This document shows positions 18,530-26,103 of a stretch of 64,000 bases of DNA, piece after piece. The notes under the pieces are model-generated. The model searched no databases. It saw nothing but the letters and a program-made list of their open reading frames with translations, and was not told the DNA's origin. Positions within the stretch are counted from its first letter, which is position 1; each line of letters opens with the position of its first letter. Made by a program: the position numbers and the translations under genes. The DNA is from JAEUMD01 sp050250815 (lineage in GTDB: Bacteria; Pseudomonadota; Alphaproteobacteria; Rhizobiales; Hyphomicrobiaceae), in assembly GCA_050250815.1 (NCBI GenBank), contig JBFWNY010000009.1, positions 37,401 through 101,400 on the forward strand. Direction: 5' to 3'.

Positions 18530-18552
18530 TTGACGTTTACGTCAAGGTAAAC
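18530..18552. promoter_or_regulatory. Putative MerR/LiuR-type operator upstream of fadE
   Basis: Two perfect overlapping dyads: TTGACGTTTACGTCAA (18530-18545) and GTTTACGTCAAGGTAAAC (18535-18552), about 95 bases before the fadE start. Read on the minus strand, TTGACG can serve as a -35 element with TACCGT 17 bases later, placing the dyads across the promoter spacer, where MerR proteins bind. The ACGTTTACGTCAA pattern resembles what I recall for LiuR-type regulators of acyl-CoA catabolism. A MerR gene coupled to fadD is the obvious candidate regulator; binding is inferred. Confidence 0.6.
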
Positions 18553-18805
18553 ATCAGCTCGCCAGGAGCCCGGGTCACATGCCTTCCGGGGAGAAGGGCT
18601 GCGGCCATGGGACACACCATGCATTTAGCACCAGACCAAGTCGCATAAAACCTCGCCTACTATCGTTGCGTTCACGCTGCTGCGCCGCGACATTGCCCTT
18701 TCCGGGTCATCCCGGTATCTTGTGACCCGTTCCGGGATTCTCTCGTGTCGGCCGGAGCGATCGCGCGAATAACATAGGGATGGCCTACGACGGCCAGTCT
18801 CGGAA

Positions 18806-19213
18806 ATGAGAAACAACCCGGCGCCTATGCAATCCATGACCGAGAACACGGCCGACGACCTAGACGATTTCGGTGAACCGGCAGCTGACGAACTGATGGA
18901 CGGGATGCGCACGGCCGCCAGCGAGGCGACCAAGCTCCTGCGTTCGATCGGCAGTCCGCATCGCCTGATGATCCTTTGCCTGCTGATGGACGGCGAGAAG
19001 ACGGTGACGGAGATTTCCGATGCCATCGGAACGCGCCAGAGCCTGACGTCACAGCATCTGACGCATCTGCGCTTGCACGGGCTCGTACAGGCCGAACGCC
19101 GCGGGCACTTTGCCTACTATTCGCTGAAGCACGAGGCCGCTCGCGAAATCGTCGCCACGCTCTACCGGCATTACTGCTCTCAGGGCATGGACGGCGAAGA
19201 CGGAGCCTGCTGA
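18806..19213 (+). CDS. soxR: ArsR/SmtB family regulator, SoxR-like
   Basis: A 135-residue winged-helix repressor of the ArsR family. The DNA-binding core is LLRSIGSPHRLMILCLLMDGEKTVTEISDAIGTRQSLTSQHLTHLRLHGLV with recognition helix SLTSQHLTHLR. Cysteines are present in ILCLL and near the C-terminus (YCSQG and the terminal Cys), compatible with the sulfur-responsive SoxR/BigR type that senses sulfane sulfur through a disulfide or polysulfide bridge. It heads the plus-strand part of a sox cluster. In-frame ATGs at 18827 and 18836 are alternative starts; the Shine-Dalgarno evidence is weak for all. The symbol follows the sox literature, not redox SoxR of enterics. Confidence 0.82.
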   Translation: MRNNPAPMQSMTENTADDLDDFGEPAADELMDGMRTAASEATKLLRSIGSPHRLMILCLLMDGEKTVTEISDAIGTRQSLTSQHLTHLRLHGLVQAERRGHFAYYSLKHEAAREIVATLYRHYCSQGMDGEDGAC

Positions 19214-19308
19214 GATTTCGCCTGCGCACGTTGGTTCCGCGGCAACCCACTTCCGACAGAGTTATTCGCCAGTGTTGCTTTCGCAGGCCGATGCGGCATG
19301 CGGGCCGT

Positions 19309-19322
19309 TTTGCAATTGCAAA
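19309..19322. promoter_or_regulatory. Perfect palindrome before the small cytochrome c gene
   Basis: TTTGCAATTGCAAA, a perfect 14-bp palindrome between the ArsR gene and the cytochrome gene, about 150 bases before the cytochrome start. It is AT-rich against the GC-rich background. It could be a regulator site for the cytochrome promoter, but it does not resemble the repeats found before soxF and between soxS and soxY. Confidence 0.35.
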
Positions 19323-19469
19323 CCCGACCCGTTGATGTCGGACAGGCTTCCATGAGAACATGGTGATGTTTTCATAAGACTGCCTTCGGACGGGTGGCGC
19401 ACAGGCGCTTCCGCCCGAGACGGCGGCATCGCGCGCGGCCCATGTGGCGCTGCGCCCCAGGGAGGAACT

Positions 19470-19814
19470 ATGCGCACATTGCTCAGCGGTCTTTCGCGCC
19501 CTGCCGCCGTTCTTCGGGTGGCCATCGTGGTCGCTCTCGGCGTTGCCGCGACGCCCGCCTCTGCCGATACGGCCGAGAAGCAGAAGGCATACGGGAAGCA
19601 TCTGTCGGGTGAATGCACGACCTGCCACCGTATCGATGGCACCGACAACGGTATCCCCTCAATCATCGGCTGGCCTGCTGATGCCTTTGTCGCCGTCCTG
19701 ATTTCGTACCGCGACGGCGAGCGCACCAATCAGGCGATGATCTCCGTCGCCAAGTCGCTGGAAGAGGATCAAATGGCCGCGCTTGCAGCCTATTTCGGAT
19801 CTCTGGGCCAGTAG
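19470..19814 (+). CDS. Small class I cytochrome c (FccA/SoxE-like)
   Basis: A 114-residue periplasmic monohaem cytochrome c. A signal peptide ends near ASADTAEKQ (about residue 33). The haem site is CTTCH, and a candidate axial Met is in RTNQAMISVAKSL. Size and the motif YGKHLSGECTTCHRIDG fit the small cytochrome partner of flavocytochrome c sulfide dehydrogenases. AGGGAGGA before the ATG fixes the start. The matching flavoprotein gene, soxF, lies convergently just downstream, so this protein is the likely electron acceptor for sulfide oxidation, by inference. Confidence 0.85.
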   Translation: MRTLLSGLSRPAAVLRVAIVVALGVAATPASADTAEKQKAYGKHLSGECTTCHRIDGTDNGIPSIIGWPADAFVAVLISYRDGERTNQAMISVAKSLEEDQMAALAAYFGSLGQ

Positions 19815-19849
19815 CGCCTTCGTTCCCTCCAAACCACGGCAATCGCGCG

Positions 19850-19883
19850 AAGGCCCGGAACGCGGTCGCGTCCCGGGCCTTTT
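19850..19883 (+). terminator. Rho-independent terminator after the cytochrome gene
   Basis: The inverted repeat AAGGCCCGG / CCGGGCCTT ends in TTTT, 36 bases after the cytochrome stop. The 14-base loop (AACGCGGTCGCGTC) can pair further. It lies between convergent genes and separates the cytochrome from soxF; the minus-strand side has no T-run. Confidence 0.65.
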
Positions 19884-19940
19884 GGACTTCTGATCGCCAG
19901 GGCGTGAAGAACGGTCCGCTTCGAGACGGCCCGCAATCCC

Positions 19941-21245
19941 TCACGCCGACTTGGCGAAGATGTCGGAGACGATACCTGAGTACCAGCCCAGGCTCTCCTT
20001 GTAGTTCTCTTCGTGGACCTTGGCGTCTTCGCCGGCCTTGGTCACGAAGCTGTCCTTCGAGACGAGGACGTGCTTGCCTTCCTTCTCGCCGGGCGTGTAG
20101 TTGGCGCCCACCTTGATGCTGTCGTTGGGGCCGACCATCGACCAGCAGGTATTGCGGAAGCGCGGCGGGAAGGCGTCCTTGCCGGCAAGCGCTGCAACGA
20201 TGTCGGTCGCCACCACCTTCGCCTGGCTGTTGGCCGAGAAGCCCGACTTCGGCATCTCGTTGGCCACTGACGCGTCTCCCAGCACGTAGACGTCACTGAC
20301 CTTCGTCGACATGAAGTTGTCAGGCTTCACCGGGCACCAGTCGCCCTCATTGCAGCCGGCGTCGAACACGATCTTTCCGGCCTTCTGTGCCGGAATGATA
20401 TTGGCGACATCTGCCTTGAACTTGGCGCCGTCCTTCGTCGTTACCTCTCCGGTCTTGGCATCGACCTTCACCACAGCGAAATTGTCGATCTCGTTGGTGA
20501 GGTTAACCTGGACGATATCCTTGTAGTACTTGTTCACGGCTTCCATGAAGGCAGGCTGCTTGGAGAAGTTCTTCTTGGGGTCCAGCACGACCAGCTTGGA
20601 TTTGGGCTTCTCAGTCTTGAGGTAGTGCGCGATCAGGCACATGCGCTCGTAGGGGCCGGGCGGGCAGCGGTAGGGGTTGGGCGGAGGAGCCATCACCACG
20701 GTGCCGCCGTCCTTCATTGCACGCAACTGATCGTGCAGGATCTTTGTCTGTGTGCCGGCCTTCCAGGCATGCGGCATCATTTCGGCGGCTTCGGCCGAGT
20801 AGCCCTCGATCGTCTCGTATTTGAGATCGATGCCCGGCGACAGCACCAGGCGATCGTAGGAGAGCTTGTCGCCGCCCTTGAGGGCGACCTGCTTCTTGGC
20901 CGTGTCGACGCCCACGGCCATATCGTGCACGACCTTGATGCCGAGCTTCGTGAGCCCGTCGTAGCCGTGCGTCAGGCTCTCGAGCGTGCGGAACCCGCCC
21001 AGGTAGAGGTTGGAGAAGAAGCAAGTCGTGTACTGCTGCTGCACCTCGACCAGCGTGACGTCGAGGTCGGGTGCCGCGGCTTTCACCTTGTGGGCCACCG
21101 TGGCGCCGCCGGCACCACCGCCAACCACGACGACTTTGCCCTTGCCCTGAGCAATGGCGAACCGCGACAGCGATCCGGTGCCCGCCGCAGCGAGCGCGCC
21201 ACCACCCAAAATTCCACTAAACTCGCGTCGGGTAAAACGACCCAT
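19941..21245 (-). CDS. soxF: Flavocytochrome c sulfide dehydrogenase flavoprotein (SoxF/FccB)
   Basis: A 434-residue FAD-dependent sulfide dehydrogenase exported by the Tat pathway (TRREFSG near the N-terminus, cleavage near AIAQGKGK). The dinucleotide-binding motif is VVVVGGGAGGATVAH and a second FAD block is VYVLGDASVANEMPKSG. Redox-type cysteines occur in QQYTTCFFS and in EGDWCPVKP. The C-terminal domain carries FRNTCWSMV as in FccB. GGAGGAG before the ATG fixes the start. It would oxidise sulfide in the periplasm and pass electrons to a small cytochrome c; a candidate is encoded next door. Confidence 0.9.
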   Translation of the reverse strand: MGRFTRREFSGILGGGALAAAGTGSLSRFAIAQGKGKVVVVGGGAGGATVAHKVKAAAPDLDVTLVEVQQQYTTCFFSNLYLGGFRTLESLTHGYDGLTKLGIKVVHDMAVGVDTAKKQVALKGGDKLSYDRLVLSPGIDLKYETIEGYSAEAAEMMPHAWKAGTQTKILHDQLRAMKDGGTVVMAPPPNPYRCPPGPYERMCLIAHYLKTEKPKSKLVVLDPKKNFSKQPAFMEAVNKYYKDIVQVNLTNEIDNFAVVKVDAKTGEVTTKDGAKFKADVANIIPAQKAGKIVFDAGCNEGDWCPVKPDNFMSTKVSDVYVLGDASVANEMPKSGFSANSQAKVVATDIVAALAGKDAFPPRFRNTCWSMVGPNDSIKVGANYTPGEKEGKHVLVSKDSFVTKAGEDAKVHEENYKESLGWYSGIVSDIFAKSA

Positions 21246-21360
21246 ATTCCAACTCCTCCGTTGGTGCAAAAATATGCTAGCGTTTCCTGGCCCAGAGGTC
21301 GTTGATTGTTATCTCCCCCGGCTCTCCAATTCTTCATGGTCACACGCGGTTTGCAAGCAA

Positions 21361-21376
21361 ATTCGCGGTACCGAAT
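21361..21376. promoter_or_regulatory. Inverted repeat upstream of soxF (putative ArsR/SoxR operator)
   Basis: ATTCGCGGTACCGAAT, an ATTCG-N6-CGAAT dyad followed by AT, about 115 bases before the soxF start. A near copy, ATTCGCGACCCTGAAT, also followed by AT, lies between soxS and soxY. Two matching dyads at two promoters of the same cluster suggest a common repressor, most simply the ArsR protein encoded nearby. Confidence 0.55.
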
Positions 21377-21429
21377 ATTTCTTCGCTGTACGTGGAAGTA
21401 CATCTGAGGCTTGCCGCACTGCAGCACGC

Positions 21430-21903
21430 TCACGGACGCGCCGCGGTTCCGGTGGCGCGGGCTCGTGCGTCGATCTTGTCGATCATGTCCGTCAGCTGGC
21501 TCCAGAAGAAGTCGGCACCTGGATAGCCGATAATGCGGCCCTTCTCGACGCCCTCGCTCTCAAGGATGAACGTTGGCGTAAACACGAGCCGGCCGTACTT
21601 CTGCACATCGGGCGCAAAGCGATCCCGGCGCACGAGCGGCGCCCGCTTACCCTCGCTGCTGAGCGGGTAACCGGGACCGACTTCCGCATGCCAACGCAGG
21701 CAGAACCCGCAACCTTCCTCTTCAACCATGATGAGCGAGAGCGGAACCAGCCGTCTCGCGTCGACCGCATCGCGCGCTGGGGCCACAACAGTCGCTTCGG
21801 CGGAGACGCCACGCACCGGCAAAAGCAGGATCGCAAACGCGGCGACCGCAACCGCACATGCCTCGAGGACCCTGCGCCCAGCGCGCCCTCCGATCTCCGA
21901 CAT
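21430..21903 (-). CDS. soxS: Thioredoxin-fold protein SoxS
   Basis: A 157-residue exported thioredoxin-like protein. After an N-terminal signal/anchor (AVAVAAFAILLLPVRGVSA) comes the active-site block MVEEEGCGFCLRWHAEVGPGYP with a CGFC dithiol, then APLVRRD and FTPTFILESEGVEKGRIIGYPG, which follow the SoxS/SoxW pattern. SoxS keeps the carrier protein SoxY in an active thiol state in Paracoccus-type sox systems. It is divergent from soxYZ and upstream of soxF in the same direction. The presence of both SoxS and SoxYZ supports a functional carrier cycle. Confidence 0.85.
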   Translation of the reverse strand: MSEIGGRAGRRVLEACAVAVAAFAILLLPVRGVSAEATVVAPARDAVDARRLVPLSLIMVEEEGCGFCLRWHAEVGPGYPLSSEGKRAPLVRRDRFAPDVQKYGRLVFTPTFILESEGVEKGRIIGYPGADFFWSQLTDMIDKIDARARATGTAARP

Positions 21904-21960
21904 TGCCCGCCCGACTTTCGTTGAGGTTCCAGACGCTGCTTCAGGTCATGTTCGCGTTGC

Positions 21961-21976
21961 ATTCGCGACCCTGAAT
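21961..21976. promoter_or_regulatory. Inverted repeat between soxS and soxY (putative ArsR/SoxR operator)
   Basis: ATTCGCGACCCTGAAT lies in the divergent promoter region of soxS and soxY. It matches the repeat before soxF at 12 of 16 positions, with the same ATTCG-N6-YGAAT geometry and the same AT after it. A site here could control both directions. Binding by the neighbouring ArsR protein is inferred. Confidence 0.55.
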
Positions 21977-22163
21977 ATGCTACCTTTTCGTGGATATCAA
22001 AAGAGCGTCCTTCGAAGACGCCGGAGGTCCCGACGCCATGGCTCAATCACTCGGCTGATGGCGCGGTTGCTGGTTGCAGGGGCGGCTGCCAAGGCGCAAG
22101 CTTTCACCCGCCGCTCGCTCGGGACAAGAACGAACCCAGGTCTGGGGGAAGGAGAACCTAAGG

Positions 22164-22646
22164 ATGACCCAACGCTCTAAGTTGGTTTCAATAGATCGGC
22201 GCGAGATGCTTCTCGGCGTTGGCGCCACGGCGCTGACGGTCGCGACACTCACAAGCGCCGGCACGGTCGCCGCTCAAGACAAGCCGCCGACGTTCGACGA
22301 ACTCTATGCCAAGATTCTCGGTGACGGTAAGGCCGAGGACGGCAAGGTGAGCATCGAGATGCCTGAGATCGCGGAGAACGGCAACACGGTGCCCTACACC
22401 GTCAAGGTCGACAGCCCGATGACGGACGCCGACTACGTGAAGACGATCCACGTCCTCTCGAAAGGCAATCCTTCTCCCGTCATCGCCACCTACCACTTCT
22501 CGCCGCTTGCCGGCCAAGCCACTGTTTCGAGCCGTATGCGCCTCGCCAAGACGCAGGACATCGTCGCCGTGGCAGAGTTGTCGAACGGCAAGAAGCTGAT
22601 GGGTACACGCACCGTCAAGGTGACCATCGGCGGTTGCGGCGGCTAG
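22164..22646 (+). CDS. soxY: Thiosulfate/sulfur carrier protein SoxY
   Basis: A 160-residue periplasmic SoxY. The Tat motif DRREMLLG is near the N-terminus, cleavage is likely near TVAAQDK, and the protein ends with the swinging-arm sequence GGCGG whose cysteine carries the sulfur substrate. AAGGAGAACC precedes the ATG. soxZ follows 18 bases later and encodes its partner. In complete Sox systems the SoxXA, SoxB and SoxCD enzymes act on SoxY-bound sulfur; none of them is in this window, so the donor and acceptor steps here are unknown. Confidence 0.95.
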   Translation: MTQRSKLVSIDRREMLLGVGATALTVATLTSAGTVAAQDKPPTFDELYAKILGDGKAEDGKVSIEMPEIAENGNTVPYTVKVDSPMTDADYVKTIHVLSKGNPSPVIATYHFSPLAGQATVSSRMRLAKTQDIVAVAELSNGKKLMGTRTVKVTIGGCGG

Positions 22647-22664
22647 TCGGGAGGAAACGGGAAC

Positions 22665-22988
22665 ATGGCAAGCAAACCGCGTATCAAGGTGCCCGCCGCC
22701 GCCAAGGTCGGCGAGGTTATCGAGATCAAGACGCTCATCTCACACGTCATGGAGACGGGCTTCCGCAAAGGCAGCGACGGCAATCTGGTGCCGCGCAACA
22801 TCATCAACACGTTCACCGCCACCTTCGGCGGCAAGGAAGTGTTCAAGACCGAGCTGTCCTCGGGCGTCTCGGCGAACCCCTACATCGCTTTCAACTTCAA
22901 GGTCCCCGGGCCAGGCGAGCTTGAACTCACCTGGATTGACGACAAGGGCGAGAAGGTGGTCGAGAAGGTTCCGATCGCCGTCAGCTGA
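22665..22988 (+). CDS. soxZ: Sulfur carrier partner protein SoxZ
   Basis: A 107-residue Ig-like protein that forms the heterodimer with SoxY. Family blocks are RIKVPAAAKVGEVIEIKTLISHVMETGFRK, then NTFTATFGGKEVFKTEL and the C-terminal PGELELTWIDDKG. It has no signal peptide of its own and is normally exported together with SoxY by the Tat pathway. GGGAGGAAACGGGAAC precedes the ATG. It is the last gene of the plus-strand soxYZ pair. Confidence 0.95.
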   Translation: MASKPRIKVPAAAKVGEVIEIKTLISHVMETGFRKGSDGNLVPRNIINTFTATFGGKEVFKTELSSGVSANPYIAFNFKVPGPGELELTWIDDKGEKVVEKVPIAVS

Positions 22989-23011
22989 TCGCTCAAGCCC
23001 CAGACACACCA

Positions 23012-23075
23012 CGCGGCGCCAGGGCGCCGCGATAGTGGATCGAGCGGCCCGCGCCCAACCGGCGCGGGCCGCTTC
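23012..23075 (+). terminator. Double stem-loop after soxZ
   Basis: Two strong hairpins follow soxZ: CGCGGCGCC / GGCGCCGCG at 23012-23031, and a 13-bp perfect stem (AGCGGCCCGCGCC / GGCGCGGGCCGCT, loop CAACC) at 23043-23073 followed by a weak T-rich stretch. They probably end the soxYZ transcript. Confidence 0.55.
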
Positions 23076-23275
23076 GTATTCGCGCGTTCTGATCGTGGCT
23101 TCACTGCTTCGGATAAATACCTGTATGCGAATTGTCGCCGCCACCTTGCCGCTCGCACATCGAGCCGTTAGACCGGGGGCGACCTGAAAATGCGGGTGTC
23201 ACATCCCGCGATCGGGGGGCCGCCAGCGAACCGCCGGCAGCATTGGGAGCCCACAGCCGAGGAGATCGCTCAGAG

Positions 23276-23518
23276 ATGGCCGACGATCCCGTCATCGCCC
23301 AGAAGGGTCCGTTCCAGGTCGAGCTGACCGGGGGAAAGCCGTATTTCTTTTGCCGCTGTGGCCGGTCGCAGAACCAGCCGTTCTGCGATGGCGCGCACAA
23401 GGGCACGGGCATCGAACCCATGCGCTTCACGGTCGAGACCTCCGGCACCTACAATCTGTGCGGCTGCAAGACCACCGACGACGAGCCGTTCTGCGACGGC
23501 TCCCACAACATCCTCTGA
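23276..23518 (+). CDS. Double CDGSH iron-sulfur protein
   Basis: An 80-residue protein with two CDGSH-type [2Fe-2S] motifs: CRCGRSQNQPFCDGAH (ligands Cys26, Cys28, Cys37, His41) and CGCKTTDDEPFCDGSH (Cys62, Cys64, Cys73, His77). Each gives the three-Cys one-His ligand set. Tandem CDGSH proteins are common in bacteria and have proposed electron-transfer or cluster-transfer roles, not firmly established. The ATG start removes a non-coding-looking upstream extension. It stands alone between soxZ and the liv operon. Confidence 0.9.
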   Translation: MADDPVIAQKGPFQVELTGGKPYFFCRCGRSQNQPFCDGAHKGTGIEPMRFTVETSGTYNLCGCKTTDDEPFCDGSHNIL

Positions 23519-23768
23519 CGGGCGCCCGATCACCCTCGCGCAGCGGCGTTGCCCGCTTTGTGGGCGGTAACGTGCTCGATCCCCGACCAGACATCGCGGA
23601 CCGAGCGCCACGCCCGCCGTCCATTCGTAATCACGCCGAGGCTAAGTTCTCGACGGCCTCCACCATCGCGGCTACCTTCCGCTGAAGTCGATTCTGCGCC
23701 GCCACACGGTTTCGCCCGAGTGTGCGTGCGCATTGAGCACGGCGAGGCACGGGTAGCCCGAGGGGGAG

Positions 23769-24683
23769 ATGGACTACTTCCTGCAGCAGCTCATCAACGG
23801 CCTGACGCTCGGCTCAATCTACGGCCTCATCGCCATCGGCTATACGATGGTCTACGGCATCATCGGCATGATCAATTTCGCCCACGGCGACGTGTTCATG
23901 CTGTCGGGCTTTATCGCGCTCATCATCTTCCTGCTCATCTCAGCCGTGTTCGGCTCGATCGGGCTTGCCCTGGCGCTGCTCATCGTGCTCATCGCCGCGA
24001 TGGCGCTCACCGCATTGTGGAGCTTCGTCATCGAGCGCGTCGCCTACCGGCCGCTGCGCGGCTCGTTCCGTCTGGCCCCGCTGATCTCCGCGATCGGCAT
24101 GTCGATTTTCCTCATGAATTTCGTGCAGGTCGTGCAGGGCCCGCGCAACAAGCCGCTGCCGCCGCTGCTGCGCGGCATCGTCGAGATCCCGATCGGCTCG
24201 GGCAGCTTCACCATCGCCTACAAGCAGATGCTGATCTTCGCCATCACCGCGGCGCTGCTGGCAGCGTTCTGGTTCGTCGTGCAGCGCACGCCGCTCGGCC
24301 GCTCGATGCGCGCCTGTGAGCAGGACCAGAAGATGGCCTCGCTGCTCGGTATCGACGTAGACCGCACGATCTCGCTCACCTTCGTCATGGGCGCTGCCCT
24401 CGCCGCCGTCGCGGGCGTCATGTACATGGTGCACTACGGCGTCATCAATTTCGCGGACGGGTTCGTTCCGGGTGTGAAGGCGTTTACCGCAGCGGTCCTG
24501 GGCGGCATCGGCTCGCTGCCGGGAGCCGTCCTCGGCGGCATCCTCATCGGCCTCATCGAGACGTTCTGGTCGGCCTATTTCTCGATCGACTACAAGGACG
24601 TTGCAGCGTTCTCGATCCTGGCCATCACGCTGATCTTCATGCCCTCGGGCCTGCTCGGACGGCCCGACGTCGAGAAGGTCTGA
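23769..24683 (+). CDS. livH: Branched-chain amino acid ABC transporter permease LivH
   Basis: A 304-residue inner-membrane permease with about eight hydrophobic segments. Family markers are GLTLGSIYGLIAIGYTMVYGIIGMINFAHGD at the N-terminus and GVKAFTAAVLGGIGSLPGAVLGGILIGL near residue 240. It pairs with LivM to form the channel of a HAAT-type importer. AGGGGGAG upstream supports the ATG. livM starts only four bases after its stop codon. Substrate could be branched-chain amino acids or another small organic acid or amide; the family does not settle it. Confidence 0.94.
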   Translation: MDYFLQQLINGLTLGSIYGLIAIGYTMVYGIIGMINFAHGDVFMLSGFIALIIFLLISAVFGSIGLALALLIVLIAAMALTALWSFVIERVAYRPLRGSFRLAPLISAIGMSIFLMNFVQVVQGPRNKPLPPLLRGIVEIPIGSGSFTIAYKQMLIFAITAALLAAFWFVVQRTPLGRSMRACEQDQKMASLLGIDVDRTISLTFVMGAALAAVAGVMYMVHYGVINFADGFVPGVKAFTAAVLGGIGSLPGAVLGGILIGLIETFWSAYFSIDYKDVAAFSILAITLIFMPSGLLGRPDVEKV

Positions 24684-24687
24684 AACG

Positions 24688-26103
24688 ATGGCGGGCGCGC
24701 AGATCACACCAGCTGCGGCATCGCGACATCCCGGCGGTAGCGGCAGCGACGGCGGCGCGACAAGTGCCAAGTCGGGCTTCGTTGCCGCAGCCTGGGACGC
24801 CGCAAAGGTCGCACTTCTTGTCATCGGTCTCGCCACGCCCATCGTGCTGCTGGAGACGCGACAGGACTTCTCCAACCGCCTCGTGCTCGAACCGCGCATC
24901 GGCCTCGTGCTGTCGCTGGCAGCGATCGCGTTCGCACTGCGGCTGGGCGCGACACTGCTCGGTCCGCACGTCCGCGCGTTGGTCGGCACCATACCGGTGC
25001 CGCGGCTTCCCTCTGCCATCGCGAACCGCATGAGCCACGTGGCGCTGGTCCTGCTGGTCGCCTATCCGTTCATTGCTCTTTCACTCGCCGGCCCGGGCGG
25101 CGCCATCAAGTGGATCGACAATTTCGGCATTCAGATCCTCATCTACGTGATGCTCGGCTGGGGCCTGAACATCGTCGTCGGCTTGGCCGGTCTGCTCGAT
25201 CTGGGCTACGTCGCCTTCTACGCGGTCGGCGCATACTCCTCCGCGCTGCTCGCTAAGACGGTTGGGCTGAGTTTCTGGTTGTGCCTGCCGCTCGCCGGGA
25301 TCTTCGCCGCGCTGTGGGGCATCCTGCTCGGATTTCCCGTGCTGCGCCTGCGCGGCGACTATCTGGCCATCGTCACGCTGGCGTTCGGCGAGATCATCCG
25401 GCTCGTGCTCATCAACTGGGTGGACTTCACGGGCGGCTATGCGGGCATCTCCGGCATCCCTCGGCCTTCGTTCTTCGGCCTGCCCTTCAATGCGAGCGAC
25501 GAAGGCTTCGCGGCTTTCTTCGGACTCCAGTTCACACCTCTGCACCGGCTGATCTTCCTGTTCTACTTGATGGCGGCGCTCGCTCTGCTGACCAACCTTG
25601 CAACGCTGCGGCTGCGGCGCCTGCCTGTCGGGCGAGCCTGGGAGGCTCTGCGCGAGGACGAGATCGCTTGCCGGTCGCTGGGCATCGACACAGTCAAGAC
25701 CAAGCTCACCGCATTCTCGATCGGTGCCATGTTCGGCGGCTTCGCTGGCGCCTTCTTCGCCGCGCGCCAGGGTTTCATTTCGCCGGAGAGCTTCGTCTTC
25801 ATGGAAAGTGCGGTGATCCTGGCGATCGTCGTCTTGGGAGGCATGGGCAGCCAGCTCGGCGTCGCGATTGCTGCCATCGCGATGATCGGCGGCACCGAGC
25901 TGCTGCGCGAACTCGACTGGCTCAAGGATATTTTCGGCGGCCACTTCGACCCGACCCAGTACCGCATGCTGCTGTTCGGCCTTGCCATGGTGCTGATGAT
26001 GATCTGGAAGCCACGCGGGCTCGTGTCCAGCCGCGCCCCCTCGATCTACCTCAACGAACGCAAGGCGATCTCGGGCGCGCTGGTCAAGGAGGGCCATGGC
26101 TGA
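24688..26103 (+). CDS. livM: Branched-chain amino acid ABC transporter permease LivM
   Basis: A 471-residue permease, longer than the usual LivM of about 330-420 residues. The core domain starts near residue 145 with YVMLGWGLNIVVGLAGLLDLGYVAFYAVGAYSSALL and continues through FAGAFFAARQGFISPESFVFMESAVILAIVVLGGMGSQLG. An N-terminal extension of about 120 residues with two or three extra hydrophobic segments precedes the core, a form seen in several alphaproteobacteria. The TGA stop overlaps the livG start (TGATG), which indicates translational coupling. Confidence 0.94.
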   Translation: MAGAQITPAAASRHPGGSGSDGGATSAKSGFVAAAWDAAKVALLVIGLATPIVLLETRQDFSNRLVLEPRIGLVLSLAAIAFALRLGATLLGPHVRALVGTIPVPRLPSAIANRMSHVALVLLVAYPFIALSLAGPGGAIKWIDNFGIQILIYVMLGWGLNIVVGLAGLLDLGYVAFYAVGAYSSALLAKTVGLSFWLCLPLAGIFAALWGILLGFPVLRLRGDYLAIVTLAFGEIIRLVLINWVDFTGGYAGISGIPRPSFFGLPFNASDEGFAAFFGLQFTPLHRLIFLFYLMAALALLTNLATLRLRRLPVGRAWEALREDEIACRSLGIDTVKTKLTAFSIGAMFGGFAGAFFAARQGFISPESFVFMESAVILAIVVLGGMGSQLGVAIAAIAMIGGTELLRELDWLKDIFGGHFDPTQYRMLLFGLAMVLMMIWKPRGLVSSRAPSIYLNERKAISGALVKEGHG

